From positions 1 to 64,000 of the forward strand of contig CAUZHN010000003.1 in assembly GCA_963579625.1 (NCBI GenBank): a DNA stretch of 64,000 bases, read 5' to 3'. The position numbers were made by a program, and so were the translations under genes. The DNA comes from JAAXGI01 sp963579625. GTDB taxonomy: Bacteria > Gemmatimonadota > Gemmatimonadetes > Longimicrobiales > Gaopeijiaceae. Below, piece after piece: positions 9,167-18,800 of the stretch. Position 1 is the stretch's first letter. Every line of letters begins with the position of its first letter. A model generated the notes under the pieces. The model was not told the origin of the DNA. It ran no database searches and was given only the letters and a program-made list of their open reading frames with translations.

Positions 9167-10452
9167 ACTCCGGACTCCAGCAGTTGGGGGGAGTGCTTAC
9201 CTGCCGAGGCCTCTCGCTTGAGGGAATGGCGGAGAGATTCGGTACACCGCTCTACGTATACGACCTTCGGGCCATCGAGGATCGAGTTGGCCGCTTCGTT
9301 TCGGCGTTCGAGGGTTCCCCTCTTCTTCTCGCTTACTCGGTGAAGGCGAACGGATCGCTGGCGCTATTGAACCGAGTCGGCGCTCTTGGGGCGGGAGCTG
9401 ACATCGTTTCCCTTGGCGAGCTGCGTCGGGTGCTGCGGGCGGGTATTCCCTCAGACCGTGTAGTATTTTCGGGAGTGGGGAAGACCGAAGAAGAGTTGAT
9501 TGCGGGCCTAAATGCCGGCATCTACGCCTTCCATGTGGAAAGTTCAGACGAACTCGAGCTATTGAGCAGGGTGGCAGACAGATTAGAGGTCTCTGCCCCG
9601 GTCAGCCTTCGGGTGAACCCGGACGTCGATCCTCCGACCCCGCACGAGTACACGCGGACAGGTCATGCGGCATCCAAATTCGGGATCCCGATCTTCCAGG
9701 CAGAGTCACTGTACCAATCCTGGGCCGATGATCCCCACCTCGATTTTCTGGGGGTCGGCGTTCATATTGGCTCTCAAATCGTCGAGATTGCTCCGTATGT
9801 TCGAGCACTGGATACGGTGCTCGGGATGGTGGATCGGTTGACGAAGGCTGGGGTTGGGATTGACTACGTCGACCTAGGCGGAGGGTTCGGCATCGGGTAC
9901 GACGGGGAGGCAGGTCTCGATCTGGAGGGGCTGGCGTCTGAGGTCTCTCCTCGCCTCCGGGAAAGGGGACTTCGCCTCATTCTCGAGCCCGGTCGGTCCA
10001 TTGTCGGAGAAGCCGGGATACTCCTGACGCGCGTCCTTTACACGAAACGGAATGTCGGGAAGACGTTCGTGATCACGGATGGAGGTATGACGGAGTTGCT
10101 GCGACCCTCTTACTACGGAGGATTCCACCGGATTACCCCCGTGCGTCTGCGAAAGGAAGCACCGACAGTGATGGCTGATATCGTGGGCCCGGTCTGCGAG
10201 ACAGGAGACTTCCTGGCTCGAGACCGTGAGATCGCACTCCCTGAGCCTGGGGACGTCTTGATGGTCGAGACCGCTGGTGCATATGGGTTCTCGATGGCCT
10301 CTAACTACAACGCCAGACGGCGTCCAGCTGAGGTACTGATCGAGAGTGGAGAGGCGATCTTGATCCGGCACCGGGAAACGACAGATGACCTGATGCGGGG
10401 TGAGGAGATACCGGTTTCGCAGCACGATGCGGATGTTGGGGACCCCGGCTAG
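9163..10452 (+). CDS. lysA: Diaminopimelate decarboxylase
   Basis: PLP enzyme that decarboxylates meso-diaminopimelate to lysine. Features of the fold-III decarboxylases are plain: the PLP lysine in AYSVKANGS (Lys61 from the TTG at 9163), the phosphate-binding VDLGGGFGIGY, LEPGRSIVG, the catalytic CETGDFLARDR, and GAYGFSMASNYN. The start is uncertain: TTG at 9163 overlaps the proS stop (TTGA), while TTG 9184 or GTG 9193 further in are also possible and would still leave a full domain. The TTGA arrangement recurs elsewhere in this window, which favours 9163. Confidence 0.94.
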   Translation: MNSGLQQLGGVLTCRGLSLEGMAERFGTPLYVYDLRAIEDRVGRFVSAFEGSPLLLAYSVKANGSLALLNRVGALGAGADIVSLGELRRVLRAGIPSDRVVFSGVGKTEEELIAGLNAGIYAFHVESSDELELLSRVADRLEVSAPVSLRVNPDVDPPTPHEYTRTGHAASKFGIPIFQAESLYQSWADDPHLDFLGVGVHIGSQIVEIAPYVRALDTVLGMVDRLTKAGVGIDYVDLGGGFGIGYDGEAGLDLEGLASEVSPRLRERGLRLILEPGRSIVGEAGILLTRVLYTKRNVGKTFVITDGGMTELLRPSYYGGFHRITPVRLRKEAPTVMADIVGPVCETGDFLARDREIALPEPGDVLMVETAGAYGFSMASNYNARRRPAEVLIESGEAILIRHRETTDDLMRGEEIPVSQHDADVGDPG

Positions 10453-10458
10453 CCAGCT

Positions 10459-12009
10459 ATGACTCAGCTGCATGATCGTGTGTTGATTATTGACTGTGGA
10501 TCCCAATACACACAGCTCATTGCGCGGCGGATCCGCGAAGAGAATGTGTTTTGCGAGATCCACCCGCCAACTCGCTCGCTTGCTTGGATTCGCGAATGGG
10601 GTCCTCGGGGGATCATCCTCTCGGGTGGGCCCGCGTCCGTGTACGATGAAGGTGTTCCCTCGATGGACAGCGAACTCCTATCCGAGGGGATTCCGATCCT
10701 GGGGATCTGTTACGGGATGCAGCTCATCGCGAAGCTGGAAAGGGGTAATGTGCAGGCCGGGCAGAGGGAGTACGGACCAGCCGATCTGACCGTGCTCGAT
10801 TCCGACGATCTTTTCTGGGGGTTCGAGGGACGTGACACCACCCGGGTCTGGTGCTCCCACGGCGATCACGTTGACACTCCTCCTCCCGGCTATCGTTCAA
10901 TCGCCTCGACGACCACCCTCCCAGTAGCTGCGTTCCGGGCTGAGGATCGCAGCATATTCGGAGTCCAGTTTCACCCTGAGGTGGCTCACACAACCAGGGG
11001 TGAGGAGATTATCTCCAATTTCCTCTTCCGAGTGGCGGGCTGTCGCCCCACGTGGACCCCTGGGACCTTCATCGACGAGTCAGTCGGGAGAATCCGAGAA
11101 CGTGTGGGAGAGGCCTCCGTCATCTGTGGGCTGTCTGGAGGAGTCGATTCCTCCGTGGCTGCCGTGCTCGTACATCGGGCGATCGGCGACCGGCTGACAT
11201 GTATTTTTGTAGACAATGGCCTGCTCAGAAAAGAGGAACGCGAAGGGGTGGAGCTGGCTTTTAGGCGGCACATAGGGATTCGGCTGATAGTTGTTGACGC
11301 CTCCGACGAGTTCCTCTCCGGCCTTTCAGGGATTACCGAGCCAGAAGAGAAAAGACGGATTATTGGAAATGCCTTCATCCGTGTCTTCGAACGGACCGCA
11401 CAGGAGGCGGAAACGGGAGCTCGTTTTCTGGTTCAGGGCACCCTATATCCCGACATGATCGAATCTGTTTCGACTGGTGGACCATCGGTAACGATCAAGA
11501 CACATCACAATGTGGGTGGGTTGCCGGAAGAGATGCCCTTCGAGCTCATCGAGCCACTCCGGGAACTCTTCAAAGACGAGGTTCGAAATGTGGGGAGGGA
11601 GTTGGGATTACCTGAGGAGTTCGTAGGTCGGCATCCGTTTCCCGGCCCGGGACTCGCTATCCGGGTGCTGGGAACTGTCTCCGAGGACCGACTGGTTATC
11701 TTGAGGGAAGCTGATGCGATTTACCTAGAGGAGATTCGTGAAGCGGGTCTTTACGACGATATTTGGCAGGCGTTCGCGGTGCTGCTCCCGGTCCGGTCGG
11801 TCGGGGTGATGGGTGACTCTCGCACCTATGAGCATGTGATCACGCTGAGAGCAGTGACCTCTCGCGATGGGATGACGGCCGATTGGTACCAATTCCCCCA
11901 CGAGATCCTAGGGAGGATTTCGACGCGGATCATCAATGAGGTCCATGGTGTGAACAGGGTAACGTACGATGTCAGCTCAAAGCCGCCGGCTACGATCGAG
12001 TGGGAATGA
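10459..12009 (+). CDS. guaA: GMP synthase (glutamine-hydrolysing)
   Basis: Converts XMP to GMP using glutamine. The 516-residue protein joins a class I glutamine amidotransferase domain to an ATP pyrophosphatase domain and a dimerisation domain. The nucleophile Cys84 is in GICYGMQL and the other triad residues in FHPEV (His172, Glu174). The PP-loop SGGVDS is at 226-231. The C-terminal signature HPFPGPGLAIRVLG is intact. It starts seven bases after lysA and appears to end this operon, because the next gene lies on the other strand. Confidence 0.97.
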   Translation: MTQLHDRVLIIDCGSQYTQLIARRIREENVFCEIHPPTRSLAWIREWGPRGIILSGGPASVYDEGVPSMDSELLSEGIPILGICYGMQLIAKLERGNVQAGQREYGPADLTVLDSDDLFWGFEGRDTTRVWCSHGDHVDTPPPGYRSIASTTTLPVAAFRAEDRSIFGVQFHPEVAHTTRGEEIISNFLFRVAGCRPTWTPGTFIDESVGRIRERVGEASVICGLSGGVDSSVAAVLVHRAIGDRLTCIFVDNGLLRKEEREGVELAFRRHIGIRLIVVDASDEFLSGLSGITEPEEKRRIIGNAFIRVFERTAQEAETGARFLVQGTLYPDMIESVSTGGPSVTIKTHHNVGGLPEEMPFELIEPLRELFKDEVRNVGRELGLPEEFVGRHPFPGPGLAIRVLGTVSEDRLVILREADAIYLEEIREAGLYDDIWQAFAVLLPVRSVGVMGDSRTYEHVITLRAVTSRDGMTADWYQFPHEILGRISTRIINEVHGVNRVTYDVSSKPPATIEWE

Positions 12010-12117
12010 AGTCGATCGGGAGTGAACACACTGACATGGGTGGAGTTCTAGGGCAGGCGGAAGGCCCTCTTGGAGTTTTCGTCGGGGAGCGTGACGTCAT
12101 CGTAATCGGACTGAACT

Positions 12118-12492
12118 TCAGGGTGCTCTTAGTGCTTGAGCCTCATTGACTTTCTGGTCTATTTCCTCCCACAGACTGGCCATGAGAGGTACGTCCATCC
12201 CGTGGATTTCGACGAATCTTCTCAGGTCGTTCGCCACCAGATCGTTCTCCTTGAGGATTCGTTCCTGTTCCCCCTCTGGTAGGTACTCTGAGGAATGTAG
12301 GAGGGCGGAATGCCTCAATTGAACCATCACCTTCACGAAGCTTTCAGAGTTGATGGTTGGATTCGATCCAGCTGAGGGTGTTCCGCCGCTGCATGAGCAA
12401 AGCGACAGTACAAGCGCAATCGCCGCCACCGATCGAGGGCTCCGCTTCCAGCCACTCGGGTTCGTCTGGCTGTTTAGAGTCCGGGTCGTCAC
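12118..12492 (-). CDS. Putative small lipoprotein, unknown function
   Basis: A 124-residue product read on the minus strand. A positively charged N terminus is followed by a hydrophobic stretch ending in LSLCSCSGG, which looks like a lipobox, so the mature protein would be about 85 residues anchored at a membrane. The rest is helical and charged, with no recognised domain. An internal ATG or GTG closer to the hydrophobic segment could be the true start. It lies convergent to guaA and beside a decayed region, so it may be accessory. Confidence 0.55.
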   Translation of the reverse strand: MTTRTLNSQTNPSGWKRSPRSVAAIALVLSLCSCSGGTPSAGSNPTINSESFVKVMVQLRHSALLHSSEYLPEGEQERILKENDLVANDLRRFVEIHGMDVPLMASLWEEIDQKVNEAQALRAP

Positions 12493-12612
12493 GGGAGACT
12501 TTGTGAGATGAGCATGGAAGGCGAGAGGCCTCTCACGGGTTCAGGGTCTTGATAACGTAAAATAGCTTGTGGATTCCCTGCGAGCGACAGGTCCCCTACG
12601 CGGACACTTTAA

Positions 12613-12628
12613 GAAGGCTGTTGAAAAA
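12613..12628 (+). repeat. Left terminal inverted repeat of the MITE-like element
   Basis: Sequence GAAGGCTGTTGAAAAA, complementary with one mismatch to 12907-12922, and preceded by the TAA that is repeated after the right end. Confidence 0.8.
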
Positions 12629-12906
12629 TTAGAACGGGTCTTGTTACAAGGGCCATGGTGCCAGATGCAAGGCGGTGCTCCTAGTCGAGCAAAACGAGAC
12701 CGTCAACCGCTGGAAGGCAACGCATAGACATACGCCACCTAGAGGAACGCCAACGCTGGAGATGGCGCCGTACCGCCATAACCCGGAGGGCTCAAGGGGG
12801 CAGAGGGCTGATCTGGCGTCAGAACTCCTCTTCGGTACTTTGGCATCGCAATCATCATTCTTTCTTGTCTGAACCTTTCAAGACCCCTGCTCGATACCCA
12901 CTGTAC

Positions 12907-12922
12907 TTCTTCAACAGCCTTC
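12907..12922 (-). repeat. Right terminal inverted repeat of the MITE-like element
   Basis: Sequence TTCTTCAACAGCCTTC, the inverted copy of the left end with one mismatch, followed by TAA at 12923-12925. Confidence 0.8.
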
Positions 12923-12947
12923 TAACTCGAATCAGCACCACGCCTCC

Positions 12948-13262
12948 GTGCCTAAAAGGCTTCTCCCTTCCACACCGACTGGTTTCTTCGGCCTAAGTGT
13001 CCTTATAGCGTGGGTCCTCGGTTGTGCGATTTCCTCCGTCACTGGGGCGAGGGGATCTCTGTTTATCAGTGAGGGGCAGGAGATTCGGATGGGTCGAGAT
13101 GCGAACCAGGACATCGTTCAGTCTCCGAGGATCGTGGAGGACACCGATTGGCAGGAGTACGTGCAGGAACTCGGGAAAGGATGGCAGGGCAGTCCGAGCC
13201 GCCGGATTTGCCCTGGACATTCTAGGTCGCGGACGTTCCCTTCGTGGTTGTCCGGACCCCGG
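12948..13262 (+). pseudogene. Decayed M48-type metallopeptidase gene fragment
   Basis: The frame from 12948 gives a signal-like hydrophobic segment ending in LGCAISSVTG and then ISEGQEIRMGRDANQDIV and DTDWQEYVQELGKGWQG, which is how secreted M48 peptidases (BepA/YfgC-like) begin. Around 13190 the similarity jumps to another frame, which reads SEPPDLPWTF, a stop, then VADVPFVV, as expected for the next part of the same family. No HExxH zinc motif or remaining domain follows. A frameshift, a stop and a 3' truncation therefore mark a dead gene. Similarity is judged from family memory, not a search. Confidence 0.7.
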
Positions 13263-13321
13263 ATAGACACTGGCTCTTGGAGGAGAATTGGTCTGGAGAA
13301 GAAGACTGCTGTGAGTGGATG

Positions 13322-13711
13322 TTACCCCTCGACCAACTCCCAGAGTACTCCTCCCGCGCTGTGGGGGTGAACAAAAGTAACCAGGTGGCCCCGGGCGCCG
13401 AGTTTTGGCTTGTCGTCGATGAGTTTGAGGCCTTGGTCGCGCAGTGTCTCAAGTAAGACTCGGATGTCCGGGACTCGATAGGCGAGGTGGTGCAAACCAG
13501 GGCTGTGACATGACAGAAACTGGCCGATGGTGCTCTCTGCGTCGAGCGGCTCGATCAGCTCGATCTGACCGACGAACGCCACATTGGCACCATATTTGGG
13601 AAGAGACTCGATCGGGGAACATGGTGCACCCGTGAGGAGCTCGTAATCGCCAGCAGCGTCGGAAATCGATCCGGTGACGATTCCTATGTGATCCAGCGAG
13701 AAGGCAATCAT
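13322..13711 (-). CDS. mce: Methylmalonyl-CoA epimerase (VOC superfamily)
   Basis: A 129-residue single-domain protein that would interconvert the epimers of methylmalonyl-CoA in propionate metabolism. The two beta-alpha-beta-beta-beta halves of the vicinal oxygen chelate fold are visible, with metal-ligand candidates His8 in DHIGIV, His in GLHHLAYRV, and Glu in WELVEG at the C terminus. The ATG at 13711 (minus strand) gives the normal N terminus; upstream sequence in frame has no family character. It is divergent from trxA with only 54 bases between the starts. Other VOC functions cannot be ruled out. Confidence 0.85.
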   Translation of the reverse strand: MIAFSLDHIGIVTGSISDAAGDYELLTGAPCSPIESLPKYGANVAFVGQIELIEPLDAESTIGQFLSCHSPGLHHLAYRVPDIRVLLETLRDQGLKLIDDKPKLGARGHLVTFVHPHSAGGVLWELVEG

Positions 13712-13765
13712 CGATGAGCAGTAGCGTGGGGAACCGAAACGTAAAAGAAAAGGGAGATCCGGAGC

Positions 13766-14113
13766 ATGGCTGAGCAAGGCAACGCGGTGACGGTGACGGA
13801 CGATAACTTCACGGAGAAAATAGAAGGAGCGGTGGGCCTGGCGATAGTTGATTTCTGGGCAGAGTGGTGTGGGCCTTGTGTGCAAATGGCACCGACCATC
13901 GATGAATTGGCCATTGAGTACGCGGGAAAGGGAGTCGTGGTAGGGAAATTAGACGTAGACCATAACCCCAGTACCACAAGTAGATTCGGAATCCGGTCGA
14001 TTCCAGCAATTTACTTTTTCAAGGATGGAAAACACATAGACACCGTCGTGGGTGTCGTGCCCAAGCCCCACTTACAGAGTAAGATCCAAGAGCACCTCCT
14101 AGAAGGTAGCTGA
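13766..14113 (+). CDS. trxA: Thioredoxin
   Basis: A 115-residue cytoplasmic thioredoxin with the redox site WCGPC at residues 34-38 in VDFWAEWCGPC, and the cis-proline segment RSIPAIYFFKDGK. No signal peptide or extra domain is seen. The ATG at 13766 is preceded by GGGAGATCCGGAGC. It is transcribed away from the epimerase gene, so the short spacer at 13712-13765 probably holds both promoters, although no clear -35/-10 pair stands out. Confidence 0.95.
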   Translation: MAEQGNAVTVTDDNFTEKIEGAVGLAIVDFWAEWCGPCVQMAPTIDELAIEYAGKGVVVGKLDVDHNPSTTSRFGIRSIPAIYFFKDGKHIDTVVGVVPKPHLQSKIQEHLLEGS

Positions 14114-14186
14114 TGGCATACTCTGGCTTTCCCGTAGAGTGTATCGCACTGTGGGGGTGGTCACAATTCCATTTGGGAAGGCGAGT

Positions 14187-15110
14187 GTGGGGACGCTCTA
14201 CTTGGTGAGCACACCAATCGGAAATCTGGAAGATCTCTCCGCCAGAGCTGTTCGGATTCTTGGCGAAGTCGACTCTGTTCTGGCGGAAGACACCCGCCGC
14301 ACACGGCGGCTTATGCGCCACTTCGAGTTGCTGACCCCTCTCGTATCACTGCACGCTCACAACGAAGAGGCTCGTTTGGGGAAGGCACTCTCAAGTTTGG
14401 GCAAGAAGGGGGGCAGTCTGGCACTTGTCTCGGATGCAGGGACTCCGCTGGTCTCGGATCCAGGGGAGCGCCTCGTCCGCAGGGCTCTGGCCGAAGGGCA
14501 TCAGGTGGTCCCTGTCCCTGGTCCCTCTGCCGTACTTTCTGCGTTGGTTGGTTCCGGTTTTCCTACGGTTCCCTTCAGCTTCCTTGGTTTCGTTCCTCGC
14601 AAGGGAAAGGAGAGGGTGCGGTGCTTCGAACGAGTCGCGGAGGCTCGCGATACGATCGTCTTATTCGAATCTCCAGAACGACTGGCTGCCCTTCTTTCGG
14701 GGCTGGCTGAGCGATGTGGGAGTACCCGAAGGGCGATCGTGGCACGCGAGATGACGAAGCTTTATGAGGATTTCCGAAGGGGAACCCTCGAAGCGTTGGC
14801 CCGATACTACACAGCCGAAGGGAAGGTCCGCGGTGAAGTAACGGTCGTGATTGCTCCTAGTGAGGAAGATGTATCCCGGGTCTTCGTGGATGAGGAAGAG
14901 GGGCATGTGCTCGCGAAGAAGCTGCTGAACATGGGGACCTCGCCGAGCCGGACAGCGCGAGAATTAGCTTCCCGGCTGAACATTACTAGGAACCGGGCCT
15001 ACGAGCTCGTGCTTAGCATGCTCCCTATTCCAGAGTCCTCAGAGGGTCGTGCAGCCCTGGGTAGGGGATTGGATCCGGACCGGTCACCCGATCAAGGCGT
15101 AGATGCCTGA
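14187..15110 (+). CDS. rsmI: 16S rRNA (cytidine-1402-2'-O)-methyltransferase
   Basis: SAM-dependent methyltransferase that 2'-O-methylates C1402 of 16S rRNA. The 307-residue product starts VGTLYLVSTPIGNLEDLS and contains AEDTRRTRRLM, SDAGTPLVSDPG and the proline-rich PVPGPSAVL loop of the tetrapyrrole-methylase-like fold. The GTG at 14187 with GGGAAGG just upstream is preferred to the GTG at 14139, because family members begin at this point. The stop overlaps the ATG of the next gene (TGATG). Confidence 0.93.
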   Translation: MGTLYLVSTPIGNLEDLSARAVRILGEVDSVLAEDTRRTRRLMRHFELLTPLVSLHAHNEEARLGKALSSLGKKGGSLALVSDAGTPLVSDPGERLVRRALAEGHQVVPVPGPSAVLSALVGSGFPTVPFSFLGFVPRKGKERVRCFERVAEARDTIVLFESPERLAALLSGLAERCGSTRRAIVAREMTKLYEDFRRGTLEALARYYTAEGKVRGEVTVVIAPSEEDVSRVFVDEEEGHVLAKKLLNMGTSPSRTARELASRLNITRNRAYELVLSMLPIPESSEGRAALGRGLDPDRSPDQGVDA

Positions 15111-15835
15111 TGAGGCTTTCAGTCGGATTCTCAATCGTTCTCGCGTTGCTTCCCAATGTGGAGGCGGGCGCAACGGGCGTGCTCCAATATCAGGGATCGA
15201 GATCGGTGGGAGAGCATTATTGGCCCCTCGCTATAGAACCGACTGTCGCTCGACTGCAATACGGTGGGGGAGGGGACTGGTATGCGGGACCATCAGCGAT
15301 CGCGAACCTCCTCGCGGCTATCCGCGAACGAACGGGGTTTCCGGTGGCCGAGCGCGAAGTTGTCGTAACCCCTCTGGATCCGGCGCTCAGGGATTATCCG
15401 TTTCTCTATCTTACAGGTCATGGGAACATCGCCTTCAACAACCAAGAGCGAGAAGCCCTAAGAGGCTATTTGGAGGCTGGGGGATTCCTCCACGCAGATG
15501 ACAACTATGGTCTCGACGAGGCCTTCCGGCGAGAGATGGCAGTGCTCTTCCCCGACCGGTCGCTGGTTGAAATCCCCGGGGATCATCCCGTATTCCAGGT
15601 GTTCTATGAGTTTCCCGATGGCCTACCGAAGATTCACGAGCATGACGGCGAGCCTCCGGAGGCATGGGGGATCTTCTACGAGGGTCGTTTGGTTGTCTTC
15701 TATAGCCACGAGTCTGATCTGGGAAATGGGTGGGAGGACCCGGATGTACACGACGACCCACCGGAGATGAGGGAGCAAGCGCTCAGGATGGGCGTGAATC
15801 TGTTCGTGTATGCACTGACCCGGCAAGCTCCGTGA
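15110..15835 (+). CDS. Exported DUF4159 family protein
   Basis: A 241-residue protein with an N-terminal signal-peptide-like segment (about residues 1-20). It carries the DUF4159 pattern: RLQYGGGGDWYAGPSAIANL, then YPFLYLTGHGNIAF, LRGYLEAGGFLHADDNYG and FYSHESDLGNGWED. The domain has a glutamine-amidotransferase-like fold, but the function is not known. It is coupled by overlap to rsmI upstream and to the DUF4175 gene downstream; these two families often occur together in Bacteroidota and Gemmatimonadota, usually beside MoxR and DUF58 genes, which are absent here. Confidence 0.85.
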   Translation: MRLSVGFSIVLALLPNVEAGATGVLQYQGSRSVGEHYWPLAIEPTVARLQYGGGGDWYAGPSAIANLLAAIRERTGFPVAEREVVVTPLDPALRDYPFLYLTGHGNIAFNNQEREALRGYLEAGGFLHADDNYGLDEAFRREMAVLFPDRSLVEIPGDHPVFQVFYEFPDGLPKIHEHDGEPPEAWGIFYEGRLVVFYSHESDLGNGWEDPDVHDDPPEMREQALRMGVNLFVYALTRQAP

Positions 15836-18800
15836 AGCAGCCCCCGCTCTCCCTCACCAGTGTGATTCACGCGATCCGCCGGTATCTCCGCAGGATCGCG
15901 GGAACTGCCCTTGGATTCGGCTCCGTAACAGTAGTTGGTGGAATCCTGGTGCTGGCATGGCTTCTTGTGGGCTCAGATGGCTGGAGGCCAGGCACCGTGG
16001 TTCCCCTATTTCTGCTCATCGTGGGCGGAGTCATGGCTGGGACGCTTTTTGGATGGGTTCTCGTACACCTGCGTAGGTCTACCTCGGAGGTCAGCCTCGC
16101 TAACCAGATTGAGAAGATCGTAAGATTGCCGGAAGGATTGGTTAGGGCTCAGGCGGAGCTGGCGCGCTCGGTTCCACAGGGCATGTCTTCCTCTCTTGCC
16201 CGTGCCGGGGAACGCGCGCTCCTCCTCCGCCTCAGCGGTGGGGTAGATCGCCTCGCGGGAAACCCGGGGAAGAAACTTGTTAGGCTGTTTCGAGTCAGCG
16301 CAGTGGGGACTGGAGTGGTTGTGGCTCTTCTTGTCGCATTCGTAGCTCTCACTCCTGACCGAACTCGGACGGCCTGGGCGGGATTAGCCCGCTCAGTGGA
16401 GCTTCTTACCCCCGAGCCCCTTCCGCCACTCGAGCTCTTCCCAGGTGACGGTCAGCTCCCCCGCGGCGAATCTCCCAGGGTGGAAGTGGGTGCAGAGGGC
16501 CGAGACTCGGTCTGGGTGCACTGGCAAGCCATTGGGGACATCCTTCAGGAACGGAGCCTCGTGGTTGTCGACGGTCGGGCGGAGACCTTCCTCCCGGAGC
16601 TCGAGGTGGAGGTCCGCTATTGGGCTTCTAGTCCTGATGGCGCTATGACTCCAGTGAGTACTCTCCTGCCGTCCGATCCTTCTTTTCTGTCCAGCCTCGC
16701 ACTGGACGTTGAGTATCCTCCGTACACCCGGCTGCCTTCCGAAAGCTTCCGGCGTGTGCCCGCGTGGCTCAGTGTTCCCGAGGGAACGGTAATCAGCTTG
16801 GCAGGACGGGTGGAAGGTCAGGGCTCGGAGGTCCTGCTCCTAGGGGAGGGAGGTCAGGTTGCGATCCGGCTGTCCGTCGAGGATGGACGTTTCTTTGGGC
16901 GCTGGCGTCCCACGAGGTCCGAGCTGATCACATGGGCCGTGGAGAGCGGACAGGAGGGTGCAATTCTGCCTCAAACGCTGGACCTGGAGGTGATTCCTGA
17001 TGCCGTGCCTGAGCTCTCTCTCCCTGTACCGGGAGCGGACGGCGAGCTGCCGCTGTCGCTCCGGGTCCCGCTCTTGCTCGAGGCGAGTGACGACTACGGA
17101 ATAGCCTGGGCCGAGGTAGAGTCGGTGCACCAGCGGCCGGGGGAGGAAGACGTGGTTGGGGTGGATCACATAGCGACGGGGAATTTGGCGCAGGTCACTC
17201 TCCGCCCAATGTTGGATTTCTCCGCATGGGGGATTCGTCCAGGAGACGCGATCCTTCTCAAGGCGAGGGTCTCCGATAACGCTCCGGTGGGCCAGGTAGT
17301 GGAGACAATCACCTACCGTCTAGCAATGCCGGCGACCACGGAAGTGAGAGAAGCTGCCCGCGAGCGAATCGAGGATGTCACCTCCCGTACGGAGGAACTC
17401 TTGGATCGGGTGTCACGGGAGACAGCTGAGTTGAGGAACTTGGAGCGCCAGAGTCGTTTCGGCTCGCAGCAAGCCGATGGCGACCGTGACGAGCTTGATG
17501 CCTTCCAGGATCGAGAGGAGCTTCGGCAGGCGCTGGAGCGGCAAGAAGATCTTGCGGCAGAGCTCGACCAGATCACGAGCGGGCTGGAGGAGGCGAGTGG
17601 GGCACTAGCGGAGATGGCTGAGCGGGATAACGAGGACGCCGATCTTCGTGAGCGGATCGAGGAGTTGGAAAGCTTGCTGGAGAAGGTTCTCGGCCCCGAG
17701 GCTCGGGACCGACTGGAGGAGTTGCAGGAGGGGTTCCGACAGGGAGAGCTGCAGGAAGCACCGACGCAGCTCCTCGAGGAACTGGCCCAACGGCAGGAGG
17801 ACCTCCAAGTGCGACTGGAGCAGGCTCTTGAGCAACTCCGGAGAAGCGCGATCGAAGAAGGGTTGCGGGGTGCTGAAGAGCAGGTCCGCTCGCTCCTGCA
17901 GACTCAAGAGGCTCTGGTGGAGCAAATGGCCCAAGGGGAAGGGGAGGAAGCGCAGCGAGAGCAGGCAGAGCGTACTGCTGCCGTAGAGGAGCAACTCTCC
18001 GACCTGGGAGAGGAGTTGTCCACCAGTGGCAACTCAGAAGCGGCGGATCAGACTGAGGCCGCTCGCCGCGAACTTGGCGAGGCGAGAGAGGCGATGACCA
18101 GCGCAGCCGAGTCGAGCCAGGTGGGAGACCGCGAGGAGGCTGCGCAGCAGGCGAGTGAGGCCCAAGAGTCGCTCCAGTCTGCCGTCCAACAATTGGAAGA
18201 AACTAGTTCCGGGTTTGCTGAGAACCCAGAAGAAGAAATGCAGGAGGGGCTTCGCCGAGGTGCACAGGATGCGCTTGCTCTTGCTCGGCGTCAGGGCCAG
18301 CTCCGTGAAGACTTACAGAATGCGCCTCCGGGCGAACGAGGGGACTTTGAAGACGAGGAGTTAGCGATAATGGAGGGGCTGCAGAATCTAGCGTCAGAGC
18401 TAGCCGAGGCAACGCAAGAGCAGCCCGATCTGGCGAGTTCACTGTCAGAGGCGATCGCGGCTTCCCAGGAGGCGGTCGGCCAGACTGTCGACGCAATGGC
18501 TCGTAATGGCTCCCAGCCGGATTCTGAAGGTTTGGCCGATGCCGCTCAGGCGGCGATGAATCAAGTAGCACTTGCTGCATTGGAGGGGTTAGGGCAGGGA
18601 GGAGAGGATTCACAGAGCACAGCATCAACGGATATAAGTGAGGAACTGTCATCACTCGGAGATCAGCAAGCTAGCCTGAATGAGCAAGGCAGCCAGCTTT
18701 CCCAGGAGTCGGATCAGGGCGGTACGCCGTCTGATATAGAACTCGAAGACTTGGTGTCTGGTCAGCAAGGGATCGCGGCTATCCTTCAGGAATTGGGTCG

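Larger units (their letters stand above)
12613..12922. mobile_element. MITE-like element, about 310 bp, with terminal inverted repeats
   Basis: The ends carry matching inverted repeats: GAAGGCTGTTGAAAAA at 12613-12628 and its complement, with one mismatch, at 12907-12922. Both ends are flanked by TAA (12610-12612 and 12923-12925), consistent with a 3-bp target duplication. No open frame inside encodes a transposase. The terminal GGCTGTTGAA motif and a TNA duplication recall IS5-family (IS1031-type) elements, so this may be a non-autonomous derivative; the family assignment is inference. Confidence 0.75.

Noticed and set aside
12006..12149. Short frame (about 47 codons) starting inside the guaA stop as ATGA
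   Set aside because: It imitates the coupled-start pattern but has no recognisable protein features and runs into the convergent lipoprotein gene.
12523..12534. Perfect palindrome GAGAGGCCTCTC as an operator
   Set aside because: Only twelve bases, and no promoter or regulator beside it; chance is a sufficient explanation.
12675..12872. 65-codon open frame inside the MITE-like element
   Set aside because: No transposase similarity; composition follows the element and not coding sequence.
17313..18000. Long antisense open frames opposite the DUF4175 coiled coil
   Set aside because: Produced by the repetitive Glu/Gln codons on the + strand; Ser/Leu-rich shadow translations.
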